Assembly (NCBI RefSeq): GCF_028527925.1
Contig: NZ_JAPESW010000006.1
Coordinates: forward strand, 62,001-126,000
Direction of reading: 5' to 3'
Origin: Cellulomonas fimi
Lineage (GTDB): Bacteria; Actinomycetota; Actinomycetes; Actinomycetales; Cellulomonadaceae
DNA: 64,000 nt
The notes beneath the pieces are model-generated. The model was not told the DNA's origin. It made no database searches and was given only the letters and a program-made list of their open reading frames with translations. The position numbers and the translations under genes are program-made. Below, one piece after another: positions 42,886-52,026 of the stretch. How positions within the stretch are numbered: the stretch's first letter is position 1; the number at the start of each line of letters is the position of its first letter.

Positions 42886-43096
42886 TCGACCTCGGGTCGG
42901 AGCCGTACGAGTTCTTCTCGTGGATCGTGCCGTCGAGGTTGTGGACGTGGTGCTCGGTCGAGCGGCGGCGCGCCTCGTCGCGACCGGCCGCGACCGCCTC
43001 GTCCTTGGTCCGGTGGGTCCCGCCGACCACCTGACCGCCCACCTCGTTGACCCACGACCCGTCGCGCGGCACCGTGTGCACGCCGTTGCCTGCCAT
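42875..43096 (-). CDS. DUF2188 small protein
   Basis: 73-residue protein with the DUF2188 core: HTVPRDGSWVNEVGG, then HRTKDEAVAAGRDEARRRSTEHHVHNLDG. The family forms a small beta-beta-alpha-beta unit of unknown function often found near stress genes. AGGAGGCC precedes its ATG. It overlaps the phosphatase gene tail to tail. Confidence 0.88.
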   Translation of the reverse strand: MAGNGVHTVPRDGSWVNEVGGQVVGGTHRTKDEAVAAGRDEARRRSTEHHVHNLDGTIHEKNSYGSDPRSIKG

Positions 43097-43276
43097 CTCG
43101 GCCTCCTCTCGTCGTCGGAGCCGTCAGTGTCACCGTGTCCCGCACGGTCGGCCACCTGAGCGGATGACCTGACGACGACGCCCCGGCGAACGCCGCTCGG
43201 CGCGGGCGGCGGCGCGCGTGGACGCCTCGCGCCCCTCGACGTGCCGACGCCGCGGCCCGGCCCTACATTCCGTGCC

Positions 43277-43624
43277 ATGACCCAGACGACGCTCTCACCT
43301 GCACCGTCACAGCTCCGTGTCCCGTCGCGCGGCCGCCTCACGGGCGTCCGGGTCCGCGACTTCCGTCGCAGCGCATGGGCCGGTCCGACCGACCGCATCA
43401 GCCGCGCCGACGTCGTGCTGCGGCGGACGCCCGACGGCGACGTCGCGGTGCTCGCCCGCACGGGCGCCCTGCTGGGCCTCCTCCCGACGTCGTGGGTGCG
43501 TTCGGTCGACTTCGACCTGTGGACGGCGGAGCGCCGGGGCGCGACGGCGGTCGCGCAGGCGTACCTGGGCGGCACGCGTGAGGAGTCGGACCTCTTCGTG
43601 CTGCTCGGCTGGACGGGTCGCTGA
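43277..43624 (+). CDS. Hypothetical protein
   Basis: 115 residues; ATG at 43277. The middle part (RRTPDGDVAVLARTGALLGLL, then SVDFDLWTAERRGATAVAQAYLGG) is beta-rich and looks like a real folded domain. No signal, helix or known motif is found, and no clear ribosome site precedes the start. It stands alone between DUF2188 and DUF6098. Function unknown. Confidence 0.6.
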   Translation: MTQTTLSPAPSQLRVPSRGRLTGVRVRDFRRSAWAGPTDRISRADVVLRRTPDGDVAVLARTGALLGLLPTSWVRSVDFDLWTAERRGATAVAQAYLGGTREESDLFVLLGWTGR

Positions 43625-43781
43625 CCCGACGCGCACGGACGCGCTCGGCTCGCGGGCAGCGCCCAGGGTCCCGCGGGCGGCGAGCCGCGCGATCCCTCGG
43701 GACGCGCACCCGGCCGCGTCCTCCTACCCTGAGGACGGGTCCAGCACCGGTGCCGCACACCGCGGGACGGGAGCAAGGCCC

Positions 43782-44237
43782 ATGGACCTGGGGGCCGCCG
43801 GGGGCGACACCTCGACGCACGGGATGACCGTCGCGGCACGGCTCGACGAGGTCGTCGAGATCGTCGACGCGCTGGGCACGGTCTTCGTGCGCTTCAGCGC
43901 AGGACCCGAGGCCGACGCGCACTCGGGCAGCCGCGACGGTGAGAGCGGCGCCGTCCTGCCAGGGCTCAGCGTCAACCCGCTGCGCCCCGAGCCGTGGTGG
44001 GACCGACCACCGCGCGAGTGGGTCGCGCGCCAGCTCGCGCAGTACGTGCACCTGGCCGCCGACGACCACCGGTACGCGTGGCTGCTGCGCGGGCGCGAGG
44101 TCGGGCGCGGCCCCGACAGCGAGCCGCTGCTCACGGACGTCGTGCCGGTCGCCGTCGTCTCCAACCGCGCGCTGCAGGAAGCGGTCGAGGCGTACCGGAC
44201 CGCGTTCGCGCCCGGGCAGGTGCCCGATGGCCCCTGA
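43782..44237 (+). CDS. DUF6098 family protein
   Basis: 151 residues with the family pattern: a strand FVRFSAGPEAD, SRDGESGAVLPGLSVNPLRPEPWW, WVARQLAQYVHL, and LRGREVGRGPDSEPLL. The function of DUF6098 is unknown. The ATG at 43782 follows GGGAGCAAGG. Its 3' end overlaps the glycosyltransferase start by 11 bases, indicating coupling. Confidence 0.78.
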   Translation: MDLGAAGGDTSTHGMTVAARLDEVVEIVDALGTVFVRFSAGPEADAHSGSRDGESGAVLPGLSVNPLRPEPWWDRPPREWVARQLAQYVHLAADDHRYAWLLRGREVGRGPDSEPLLTDVVPVAVVSNRALQEAVEAYRTAFAPGQVPDGP

Positions 44238-45210
44238 CCCGCACGACCTGGACGTCCTCGACGCCGAGTACGTGCTGCCCCTGCGCTGGGAGCACGACGA
44301 CGACCTCGACGACCTCACCGCCTACCTGCTCGACCTCGCGCCGCACGTGCCGGTCACGGTCGTCGACGGGTCGCCGCAGGCGCGGTTCGCCGCGCACGCC
44401 GCGGCGTGGGGCACAGCCGTCCGCCACCTGCGGCCCGCACCGTGGCCGGGCGCCAACGGCAAGGTCGGGGGTGTCATGACGGGCGTGCGCGCCGCGCGCG
44501 CCGAGGCCGTCGTGATCGCCGACGACGACGTCCGGTGGACGCCCGACCAGCTGCGCACCGCGGTCGCGCTGCTCGCCGACGCCGACGTCGTGCGGGCGCA
44601 GAACGTGTTCCGCCCGCTGCCGTGGCACGCGCGCTGGGACACCGCCCGCAGCCTGGTCAACCGCGGCCTGGGCGAGGACTTCCCGGGCACGCTCGTCGTG
44701 CGCCGCTCGTCGCTGCTGCGGGCCGGCGGGTACGCGGGCGACGTGCTCTTCGAGAACCTGGAGCTGCTCCGCACGATCCGCGCCGCGGGCGGCGTCGAGC
44801 GCGACGCGCCCGACCTCTACGTCGAGCGACGACCGCCGTCGGCCCGCTACTTCTGGTCACAACGCGTCCGCCAGGCGTACGACAGCCTCGCGCAGCCGCC
44901 GCGCCTGGTCGCGGAGGCGTCGGTCCTGCCGGTGCTCGCGTGGTCCCTGCGGCGCCGCCGCGCGGCGCCCGCCGTCGCGATCGGCGTCGCCGTGGTGCTC
45001 GTCGCGTGGCGCGGCCGCGAGCGCGGTGGGGGCGCGGCCGTGTTCCCCGCCACGTCCGCGCTCCTCGCGCCGGTCTGGCTGCTCGAACGTGCCGTGTGCG
45101 CGTGGCTCGCGCTCGCACGGCGGGTGACAGGCGGCATGCCGTACCGGGGCCGCCGGCTCGTGCGCGCGGCGTCGAGCACGCGGGCGCTGCGGCGGCGCTG
45201 CACGCTGTGA
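44227..45210 (+). CDS. Family 2 glycosyltransferase, membrane-associated
   Basis: 327 residues. GT-A features are VTVVDGSP near residue 50, the metal-binding VIADDDVRW near residue 100, and LENLEL-type FENLELLRTI later. The C-terminal third has two hydrophobic helices (AVAIGVAVVLVAW and a following LLAPVWLLERAVCAWLAL). The donor and acceptor are unknown; a cell-envelope glycan is likely. Overlap with the DUF6098 gene suggests joint expression. Confidence 0.83.
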   Translation: MAPDPHDLDVLDAEYVLPLRWEHDDDLDDLTAYLLDLAPHVPVTVVDGSPQARFAAHAAAWGTAVRHLRPAPWPGANGKVGGVMTGVRAARAEAVVIADDDVRWTPDQLRTAVALLADADVVRAQNVFRPLPWHARWDTARSLVNRGLGEDFPGTLVVRRSSLLRAGGYAGDVLFENLELLRTIRAAGGVERDAPDLYVERRPPSARYFWSQRVRQAYDSLAQPPRLVAEASVLPVLAWSLRRRRAAPAVAIGVAVVLVAWRGRERGGGAAVFPATSALLAPVWLLERAVCAWLALARRVTGGMPYRGRRLVRAASSTRALRRRCTL

Positions 45211-45519
45211 GGGCGGCCGCGCGAGGACGTCCGCCCAGGTCGGAGGCCTGCCGCGGCGCACGAATGGCGGGGCCTGCGCGGCTGGCCTAGCGTCGAAGCG
45301 TCGGACGGAGCACACCGTCCGGCAGACCGTCGCCCGGTGCGGGACACGCACCCGGGCCGTGGCACGAGTCCCTCCGCCGGGCGCGCGAGCGTCGGCATCC
45401 CGTGCCCACCGGCGGTCGTCTGCGGCAAGAAGGTTCGCACTCCGTCGACTCCTCGACACCGGTGCGCGCCGAGCGCCCGCGTCGAGGTCGCACCCACCGA
45501 TCTCGAGACGAGGCGCATC
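45211..45519. other. Leader region of the DUF3618 operon
   Basis: About 309 bases without a gene. TAGCGT near 45289 could be a -10, and a 7-bp hairpin (CGGACGG / CCGTCCG, 45302-45321) follows, which may be a 5' leader structure or a weak terminator of the glycosyltransferase. Confidence 0.4.
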
Positions 45520-46350
45520 ATGGCTGACCCGTACACCAGCACGAACCCGGGCGGGAGCACCGTCCCCACCGGCGGGAGCACGACGTCCGGCACCGCCCCG
45601 ACCGGCGGCGGCACCGCCTACCCGAGCGGCACGACGTCCGGCACGACCGGGACGACGTCGGGCTCCACCGGCGGCACCGGCTACAGCGGCTCCTCCTCGT
45701 CGGGCGGCTCCGGGTCGAGCACGACCGACGCCGCCCGCGAGCAGGCGCAGCACCTGAAGGAGTCCGCCACGGAGGCGGGCGGCCAGCTGCTCGGTGAGGC
45801 CAAGGAGGAGGCCCGCGCGGTCGGGCAGGAGGCACGTCGCCAGCTCGGCGACCTGTGGCACCAGGCCCGCGGCGAGGTGAGCGACCAGGCGGGCGCGCAG
45901 CAGCGTCGCCTCGCCGGTGGTCTCTCGACGACCGGCCAGCAGCTCACGCAGATGGCGTCGTCGTCGCAGGAGCAGTCCTTCGCGACCGACCTGGTGCGCG
46001 CCGTGGGCGAGCGCGTCGGGGACGTCGGCCAGTGGCTCGAGGGGCGCGGTCCCGACGAGCTGCTCGACGAGGTGCGCCGCTTCGCGCGCCGCCGGCCGGG
46101 CACGTTCCTGCTCGTCGCCGCGGGTGCGGGCATCGTCCTCGGCCGCCTGACGCGCGGCCTGAAGGACGCGTCGTCGGACGACACGTCCGGCAGCACGTCG
46201 GGCGCCGCCTCCTCGGGTACCTACCCGACCCGCGTGAGCGCGCTGCCCGAGCGCACGACCGTCGCCTACGAGGCGCCGGCGGTGGTCGTCCCGGCGACGA
46301 CGACCTCCACGACGACCACGACCGACCCGCTGACGGGTGAGCTCCGATGA
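45520..46350 (+). CDS. Low-complexity Gly/Ser/Thr protein with membrane-proximal helix
   Basis: 276 residues: a long Gly/Ser/Thr-rich N-terminus (1-70), a charged helix (REQAQHLKESATEAGGQLLGEAKEE), a further helical part, one hydrophobic segment (FLLVAAGAGIVLGRL) and another Thr-rich tail. Such proteins regularly precede phage_holin_3_6 and DUF3618 genes in actinobacteria. It overlaps the next gene by ATGA. Role unknown; envelope stress is inferred. Confidence 0.75.
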   Translation: MADPYTSTNPGGSTVPTGGSTTSGTAPTGGGTAYPSGTTSGTTGTTSGSTGGTGYSGSSSSGGSGSSTTDAAREQAQHLKESATEAGGQLLGEAKEEARAVGQEARRQLGDLWHQARGEVSDQAGAQQRRLAGGLSTTGQQLTQMASSSQEQSFATDLVRAVGERVGDVGQWLEGRGPDELLDEVRRFARRRPGTFLLVAAGAGIVLGRLTRGLKDASSDDTSGSTSGAASSGTYPTRVSALPERTTVAYEAPAVVVPATTTSTTTTTDPLTGELR

Positions 46351-46754
46351 GCGAGACCGGCTCGGCTCCCCCGCAGCCGTCGGTGGGCGAGCTCGTCGGC
46401 GAGATCTCGCGCGACCTGTCGACGCTGATGCGGCAGGAGGTGGAGCTCGCGAAGGCCGAGGCCCGCCAGGCCGTGCAGCACGCCGCCAAGAGCGGGTCGA
46501 TGTTCGCCGGCGCGGGCGTCGCCGGGTACTTCGTCCTGCTGTTCCTGTCGATCGCGCTCTGGTGGGCGCTCGGCGACGCGATCGGCCACGGGTTGTCCGC
46601 GGTCGTCGTCGCCGTCATCTGGGCGATCGTCGGCGCCGTCCTGTTCGCACGCGCTCGCGCCGAGTCGCGCCGCGTCGAGGGCCTGCCCCGCACGACCGAC
46701 ACCGTCAGCAAGATCCCGAACGCCCTGCGAGGCCAGGAGGAGAAGAACGCATGA
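46347..46754 (+). CDS. Phage_holin_3_6 (DUF1469) membrane protein
   Basis: 135 residues. A cytoplasmic helix (GELVGEISRDLSTLMRQEVELAKAEAR) leads to two membrane helices (YFVLLFLSIALWWALG and VVVAVIWAIVGAVLFA), the family signature. These are not phage lysis genes in this context; they sit in a conserved actinobacterial stress operon. ATGA overlaps couple it to both neighbours. Confidence 0.9.
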   Translation: MSETGSAPPQPSVGELVGEISRDLSTLMRQEVELAKAEARQAVQHAAKSGSMFAGAGVAGYFVLLFLSIALWWALGDAIGHGLSAVVVAVIWAIVGAVLFARARAESRRVEGLPRTTDTVSKIPNALRGQEEKNA

Positions 46755-47428
46755 GCACCGACCCTGAGCAGATCCGCGAGGACATCGAGCGCACGCGTGC
46801 GGAGCTCAGCTCCGACGTCGACGCGCTGACCGACAAGGTGAGCCCGAGCCAGGTCGTCCACCGGCAGACCGAGAAGGTGCGCTCCGCCGTGGGCGGCGTG
46901 AAGGACCGCGTCATGGGCTCCGCCTCCGACGCCGCCGGCTCGGCGAGCAGCGCCGTCCACGGCGTCGCGGGCTCGGCGAGCGACGCCGTGCACGGCGTGC
47001 GCGACAAGGCGTCCGGCGTGGCGTCGTCCGTCGGCGACACGGCGAGCCACCTCCCGCAGGCGGCGAAGCAGAAGGCGCAGGGCAACCCGCTCGCCGCCGG
47101 CGTCGTCGCGTTCGGCATCGGCTGGCTGGTGTCGTCCCTGCTGCCGGCGAGCCGCAAGGAGCAGGACCTCGCCCGCACCGCGAAGGAGCAGGCGGCCCCG
47201 CTCGTCGAGGGCGCCAAGGGCGTCGCGCAGGACGCGGCTAGCAACCTCAAGGAGTCGGCGCAGGAGGCCGCGACCGCGGTCAAGGACCGTGCGACCGAGG
47301 CCGGCGAGACGCTGCGCCAGGACGGCAAGGACGCGGCGTCCGACCTGAAGCAGCAGGCGGGCGGCGCGACGCAGGAGGTCCGTGGAGCGCACGCGGAGGG
47401 CAGCCCGACCTCGGGTTCCGGGGTCTGA
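46751..47428 (+). CDS. DUF3618 family protein
   Basis: 225 residues starting with the DUF3618 motif (DPEQIREDIERTRAELSSDVDAL). A long Ala/Ser/Asp-rich helical middle, one hydrophobic helix (LAAGVVAFGIGWLVSSLLP) and a charged helical tail with LEA-like KEQAAPLVEGAKGVAQDAA repeats follow. LEA-like composition fits desiccation or envelope protection, but this is inference. Terminated by a strong hairpin. Confidence 0.88.
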   Translation: MSTDPEQIREDIERTRAELSSDVDALTDKVSPSQVVHRQTEKVRSAVGGVKDRVMGSASDAAGSASSAVHGVAGSASDAVHGVRDKASGVASSVGDTASHLPQAAKQKAQGNPLAAGVVAFGIGWLVSSLLPASRKEQDLARTAKEQAAPLVEGAKGVAQDAASNLKESAQEAATAVKDRATEAGETLRQDGKDAASDLKQQAGGATQEVRGAHAEGSPTSGSGV

Positions 47429-47433
47429 CGGCC

Positions 47434-47468
47434 GCGGGCGGCGGGCTTCCCCCGGCCCCGCCGCCCGC
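47434..47468. terminator. Terminator after the DUF3618 gene
   Basis: A perfect 12-bp stem (GCGGGCGGCGGG / CCCGCCGCCCGC) with an 11-base loop, 5 bases after the stop. The converging ATPase gene ends about 80 bases further on, so it may act for both. Confidence 0.75.
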
Positions 47469-47546
47469 CCGCGTGCCGACCGACCGGCGACGGACCGCGG
47501 CTCCCCACCGCCCGCGGACCGTCGCCGGTCGTGCCGTGCCCGCCCC

Positions 47547-50339
47547 TCAGACCGTCCCGGCGCTGCGCGCCCGCACAGGGCTGACCGCCTCCTGCGGCGT
47601 GAGCGGTGCGGGCACGGGGCGACGCCGGCGCATGAGCGCCTTGTCGATCTCGGCGACGAGCGGCAGCACGAGCGCGAGGCCGATCGCGGCGAACCACTGG
47701 GGGCCCGTGAGCGACTGCGTGGTCAGCCAGCCCTGCAGGAAGTCGAGCTCGGTCGCGAGGACGACGAGCAGCACGGGAACCGTCAGGACCTTGACGGCCG
47801 ACAGCACGGGCGGCAGCAGGCCGGACTCGGGCTCGCGGCGCAGGACCAGGCCGGACAGGGTCGACCCGAGCCCCATGACGACGAACGCCATCGTCATCGA
47901 CGCGCTCGGGTCGTCCTTCGACAGCTCGTCGGGGCCGGCCACGAGCGGCACGGCGGTCGCGAGGCACAGGACCACGCCGTAGAGGACCCACCGGCCGATC
48001 GCGCGCCGGTTGCCGATCCCGAGCCTCGGGTCGCGCGGCGGGCGGCTCATGATCTCCGGTCCGACGGGGTCGAGCATGATCGCGATCACGGGTCCGACGC
48101 AGACGAAGAAGTTGAGGAACAGCACCATCATCGGCGTGAGCGCGACGCCGCCGTTGAGGTCGGCGATCGTCGCCAGCAGGAACAGCAGGACCAGGCCGAT
48201 GAGCTGGCTCATCTGGAACCGGATGTACGCGGTGATCTTCTGGTAGATGCTGCGGCCGAGCTCGACCGCGTGCACGAGCGTCGAGAAGTTGTCGTCGGTG
48301 AGGACGAGGCGCGCGGCCTGCTTGGTGACCTCGCTGCCCGAGCCCATCGCGACGCCGATGTCGGCCTGCTTGATCGCGGCGGCGTCGTTGACCGCGTCCC
48401 CCGTCATCGCGACGACGAGGCCCTGACGCTGCATGAGCTGCACGAGCCGCAGCTTGTCCTCGGGCGTGACGCGGCCGAACACGTGCAGGTCGGGCAGCCG
48501 GGCGAGCAGCTCGTCGTCCGTCATGCGCGCGAGCTCGGCGCCGCTGATCGCGCCGGGCGGCAGGCCGAGGTCGGTGCCGATCGCGGACGCCGTGACGGCG
48601 TGGTCGCCGGTGATCATGCGGACGTCGATGCCGGCGCGGTGCGCGATCTCGACGGACACCCTGGCCGAGGGCCGCAGCGGGTCCATGATCCCGACCATCC
48701 CGACGAACACGAGCTGCTGCACGTAGGCCATCGGGTCGGCGACGAGACCGGCCTCGTCGGCGGGCGTGAGGATGCGCACGGCGAACGCCAGGGTCCGCAG
48801 GCCGGACTGGGCGAGCCGGTCCTGCTCGGCGTCGATCGCGGGCCGCAGCTGGTCGATGTCGACGAACTGCCCGGGTGCGGCGAGCGCGTGCGTGCAGCGC
48901 TGCAGCACGACGTCGGGACCGCCCTTCACGACCTCGACGAGCACGCGCGGCTGGTCGCGCCACGGCATCCAGTGCGCGGTCGCCATGAACTTGTAGGCGG
49001 AGTCGAACGGCACCTCGGCGACGCGCGGGTAGGTGCGACGGCTCTCCTCGGCGTCGACCCCGAGCTTCGCGGCGAGCACGACGAGCGCAGCCTCGGTCGG
49101 GTCGCCGACGACCGCCCCGTCGTCGGACACGAGCGCGTCGCTCGCGAGGCACAGCCCGTACGCGAGCGGGGTCAGGTCGGGAACCTCGGCACCGGCGGGC
49201 GACAGGATGCGGCCCGTCTTCGCGTACCCGGCACCTTCGACGGTGTAGTGCTGCCCGCCGAGCCAGAGCGCGGTCACCGTCATCTCGTTGAGCGTGAGCG
49301 TCCCGGTCTTGTCCGAGTTGATCGCGCTCGTCGCGCCGAGGGTCTCGACGTCCGCGAGGTTCGCGACGATCGCCTTCGCGGCCGCGAGCTGCTTCGCGCC
49401 GTACGCGAGCATCGCCTGCACGAACGTGGGCAGGCCGGTCGGGATCGCGGAGATGGCGACCGCGGTCGCGAGGAACAGCAGGTCGCCGAGCGGGTCGCCG
49501 CGCAGCACGCCGATGACGACGATGAGCGCGACCGCGGACCACGCGATCGCGCCGAGCACCTTGGTGAGCGCGTCGAGCTCGCGCTGCAGCGGCGACTTCG
49601 TCTTCTCGACCGACGACAGCAGCGTCGCGATGTGACCGATCTGCGTCGTCATGCCGGTCGCCGTGACGAGCAGCGTGCCGGTGCCGCGCGTCACCGCGGT
49701 GTTCTGGAACGCCATGTTGGCGCGGTCGCCGAGCGGGACGTCCTCGTCGGCGAGCGGGTCGGTCGCCTTGCCGATCGGGGCGCTCTCCCCCGTGAGCGCC
49801 GCCTCCTGCGTCTCCATCGTCGCGGTGCGGACCAGCCGCCCGTCGGCGGGCACGACGTCACCGGCCTCGAGCTCCACGACGTCGCCCGGGACCAGCTCGT
49901 GCGCCGGGACCAGCGACACCGCACCGTCGCGCCGCACCTTCGACATCGGCTCCTGCATCGTCGCGAGCGCGTCGACGCTCTTGCGCGCCTGCATCTCCTG
50001 CCGCGTCCCGATCACGACGTTGAGCAGCACGAGGAACCCGACGATGGCCGCGGTCGAGAACTGCCCGATGACGAGGCTCACGACCGCGACGGCCACGAGC
50101 ATGAGGTTCATCGGGTCGCGCACCTGTCCCAGCAGCACGGACCACACCGACGGCGGCGCCTGCGCGGTCAGCGTGTTCGGGCCGTACTGGCGCTGGCGCA
50201 TCCCGACCTCGCCGCCCGCGAGCCCGGTGCGCGGGTCGGTGCCGAGCGCGCGCGCGACCTCCTCCGTGGTGAGCGCCCACCAGCGCGTGTCGTTGCCGGA
50301 CGTGCCGGGCGTTGCCGGCGCCTGAGTCGACTGGGTCAC
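47547..50339 (-). CDS. P2-type cation-transporting ATPase
   Basis: 930-residue P-type ATPase. It contains TGES (183-186) in the actuator domain, phosphorylation site DKTGTLT (Asp343), and a C-terminal six-helix bundle. Helix 4 reads AIPTGLPTFVQAM rather than the PEGLPA of Ca2+ pumps, so the ion may differ from calcium. No N-terminal heavy-metal domain or CPC exists. The GTG at 50339 has GGGAGG upstream. Ion is unknown; Ca, Mg, Na or K are possible. Confidence 0.92.
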   Translation of the reverse strand: MTQSTQAPATPGTSGNDTRWWALTTEEVARALGTDPRTGLAGGEVGMRQRQYGPNTLTAQAPPSVWSVLLGQVRDPMNLMLVAVAVVSLVIGQFSTAAIVGFLVLLNVVIGTRQEMQARKSVDALATMQEPMSKVRRDGAVSLVPAHELVPGDVVELEAGDVVPADGRLVRTATMETQEAALTGESAPIGKATDPLADEDVPLGDRANMAFQNTAVTRGTGTLLVTATGMTTQIGHIATLLSSVEKTKSPLQRELDALTKVLGAIAWSAVALIVVIGVLRGDPLGDLLFLATAVAISAIPTGLPTFVQAMLAYGAKQLAAAKAIVANLADVETLGATSAINSDKTGTLTLNEMTVTALWLGGQHYTVEGAGYAKTGRILSPAGAEVPDLTPLAYGLCLASDALVSDDGAVVGDPTEAALVVLAAKLGVDAEESRRTYPRVAEVPFDSAYKFMATAHWMPWRDQPRVLVEVVKGGPDVVLQRCTHALAAPGQFVDIDQLRPAIDAEQDRLAQSGLRTLAFAVRILTPADEAGLVADPMAYVQQLVFVGMVGIMDPLRPSARVSVEIAHRAGIDVRMITGDHAVTASAIGTDLGLPPGAISGAELARMTDDELLARLPDLHVFGRVTPEDKLRLVQLMQRQGLVVAMTGDAVNDAAAIKQADIGVAMGSGSEVTKQAARLVLTDDNFSTLVHAVELGRSIYQKITAYIRFQMSQLIGLVLLFLLATIADLNGGVALTPMMVLFLNFFVCVGPVIAIMLDPVGPEIMSRPPRDPRLGIGNRRAIGRWVLYGVVLCLATAVPLVAGPDELSKDDPSASMTMAFVVMGLGSTLSGLVLRREPESGLLPPVLSAVKVLTVPVLLVVLATELDFLQGWLTTQSLTGPQWFAAIGLALVLPLVAEIDKALMRRRRPVPAPLTPQEAVSPVRARSAGTV

Positions 50340-50493
50340 GTCCACCCTCCCTGGGTCGAGCCGGTGCGGGCCCGGCCCGCGGTGCTCGTCTCGCCCCACG
50401 ACGCTAGGACGGTCCCGGTGCCGGCCGCCTCACTCGCGGAAGGTGAGCCGCGCACCCCGGGACGCGTGTGCCGGCCGGGTGCAGACTGCCCCT

Positions 50494-51015
50494 GTGACGA
50501 CCGACAGCACCCGACCCGAGCAGGCCGTCCGCGCGCTGTCGCACGCGCAGCAGCACCGGCGACGCGCGTCGCACCTGTACGGCCTCGTGATCACGGGCTC
50601 CGTGCTGGCCGCCGCACCCGAGAAGTTCGGGCTCGCACGCCTGGCGCTCGCGCTCGTCGGCACGCTGCTCGTGTACTGGGCTGCGGAGACGTACGCGCAC
50701 TGGATCGCGCTGCGCTCGCTGCTCGGCCGCCCGCTGCACGGGCACGAGCGCACCGAGGTCGTCCAGGACGGCCTGCCGCTCGTCGCGGCGTGCCTCGTCC
50801 CGGTCGTGGTGCTGCTCGTGGAGGCCGCGATCGGCGTGGAGACGTCGCGCGGCGTGGAGGTCGCGCTCGTCATCAACGTCGCGCTGCTCGGGTTCGTCGG
50901 CTGGAACATGGCCGGCGGCGGCGGGATCACGGGGTGGCGGCGGTTCGTCGCGAGCGTCCTCACGGCCCTGCTCGGGATCGCCATGGTCGCGCTCAAGCTC
51001 ACGCTCCACCACTGA
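50494..51015 (+). CDS. Hypothetical integral membrane protein
   Basis: 173 residues with about four helices (SHLYGLVITGSVLAAAPEKF, LALALVGTLLVYWAAETYAHW, LVAACLVPVVVLLVEAAIG, and a last one near VALVINVALLGFVGW). Conserved polar residues in ETYAHW suggest a functional site inside the membrane. GTG at 50494; no clear ribosome site. Divergent from the ATPase. Family not recognised. Confidence 0.75.
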   Translation: MTTDSTRPEQAVRALSHAQQHRRRASHLYGLVITGSVLAAAPEKFGLARLALALVGTLLVYWAAETYAHWIALRSLLGRPLHGHERTEVVQDGLPLVAACLVPVVVLLVEAAIGVETSRGVEVALVINVALLGFVGWNMAGGGGITGWRRFVASVLTALLGIAMVALKLTLHH

Positions 51016-51024
51016 GACCCGGAC

Positions 51025-51050
51025 CCCGCCGCGCTACCACCCGCGGCGGG
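51025..51050 (+). terminator. Hairpin after the membrane protein gene
   Basis: A 9-bp stem (CCCGCCGCG / CGCGGCGGG) with an 8-base loop starts 10 bases after the stop codon. Confidence 0.6.
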
Positions 51051-51150
51051 TGATGCGTCCACGCCGGCGCGCGACGAGAGTGACGAACCCGTGGACCCGT
51101 CGGGGTGCCGCGGGGCACGTGCGCAGCGGGTATCGGACGAGGAGGACGAC

Positions 51151-51597
51151 GTGAGCGACGTGGAGGACACGACCGAGGAGCTCGGGCCCATCGACTACCT
51201 GGTCGTCGAGTTCCCGAGGAACAAGCTGGACGGGACCGCGTTCCCGCTGCTGGTGGACCTGGTCGACCGCGGGATCATCCGCGTGCTCGACCTCGTCTTC
51301 GTGGAGAAGGACGAGGACGGCGAGGTGCACGCGCTCGAGCTGCACGAGGCCGCGTCCGGCGAGGTCGACCTGTCGTTCTTCGAGGGCGCCGCGTCAGGCC
51401 TCATCGGGGACGACGACGTCGCCGAGGCTGCGCAGGCGCTCCAGAACGGCTCGGCCGCGGGCATCCTCGTCTTCGAGAACCGCTGGGCGGCGCCCTTCGC
51501 GGCGGCGCTGCGGCGCGGCGGGGGCCAGCTCGTCGCGAGCGGCCGCATCCCGGTGCAGGCGATCCTCGCGGCGCTCGACGACCTCGACGCCGCGTGA
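51151..51597 (+). CDS. DUF6325 family protein
   Basis: 148 residues beginning VSDVEDTTEELGPIDYLVVEFP. The NKLDGTAFPLLVDLVDRGIIRVLDLVFVEKDEDG segment and the central SFFEGAASGLIGDDD are typical of DUF6325/DUF1269-like stress proteins. The second half (GSAAGILVFENRWAAPFAAAL) repeats the ferredoxin-like fold. GTG at 51151 follows GGAGGACGAC. It is 34 bases from the SHOCT gene and likely in one operon. Confidence 0.82.
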   Translation: MSDVEDTTEELGPIDYLVVEFPRNKLDGTAFPLLVDLVDRGIIRVLDLVFVEKDEDGEVHALELHEAASGEVDLSFFEGAASGLIGDDDVAEAAQALQNGSAAGILVFENRWAAPFAAALRRGGGQLVASGRIPVQAILAALDDLDAA

Positions 51598-51631
51598 CAG
51601 ACCCAGGACGGACGACCCGGAGGAGGAGACC

Positions 51632-51964
51632 ATGCCAGGACTGATCCGCGGGGTGGCCCGCACGGCCGTCGTCGCGGGCACGGCGAGCGCCGTGTCCGGA
51701 CGCGTGCACCACCGCCAGCAGCAGCGCTGGGCCGACCAGGCGAACAGCCAGGCCTACACCCAGCAGCAGGCGTACGCACAGCCGTCGTACGCCCAGCCGG
51801 CGTACGCGCAGCCCGTGTACGTCGCCGCTCCCGAGCCCGAGACCGAGGGCCCGGACATGGACACCAAGATCGCCCACCTCAAGCAGCTCGCGGAGCTGCG
51901 CGACCAGGGCGTGCTGACCCCGGACGAGTTCGAGGCGCAGAAGGCGCAGATCCTCGCCTCCTGA
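51632..51964 (+). CDS. SHOCT-domain protein
   Basis: 110 residues: a short hydrophobic start (TAVVAGTASAVSG), a Gln/Tyr/Pro-rich middle with AYAQPSYAQPAYAQP repeats, and a C-terminal SHOCT helix pair (IAHLKQLAELRDQGVLTPDEF, then AQKAQIL). SHOCT modules mediate oligomerisation or binding. GGAGGAGA precedes the ATG. Terminated by a strong hairpin. Confidence 0.88.
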   Translation: MPGLIRGVARTAVVAGTASAVSGRVHHRQQQRWADQANSQAYTQQQAYAQPSYAQPAYAQPVYVAAPEPETEGPDMDTKIAHLKQLAELRDQGVLTPDEFEAQKAQILAS

Positions 51965-51972
51965 CGGTCAGG

Positions 51973-52004
51973 CGGAGCCCCCGGCGACGGTGCCGGGGGC
52001 TCCG
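51973..52004. terminator. Bidirectional terminator, SHOCT gene and MFS
   Basis: A 13-bp stem (CGGAGCCCCCGGC / GCCGGGGGCTCCG) with a 6-base loop lies between the converging genes. Confidence 0.85.
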
Positions 52005-52026
52005 TCGTGCGGGCCGGGAGCGGCGG

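Noticed and set aside
46347-46754. Prophage lysis gene from the holin-like match
   Set aside because: No phage genes surround it. This family is a common chromosomal actinobacterial membrane protein next to DUF3618.
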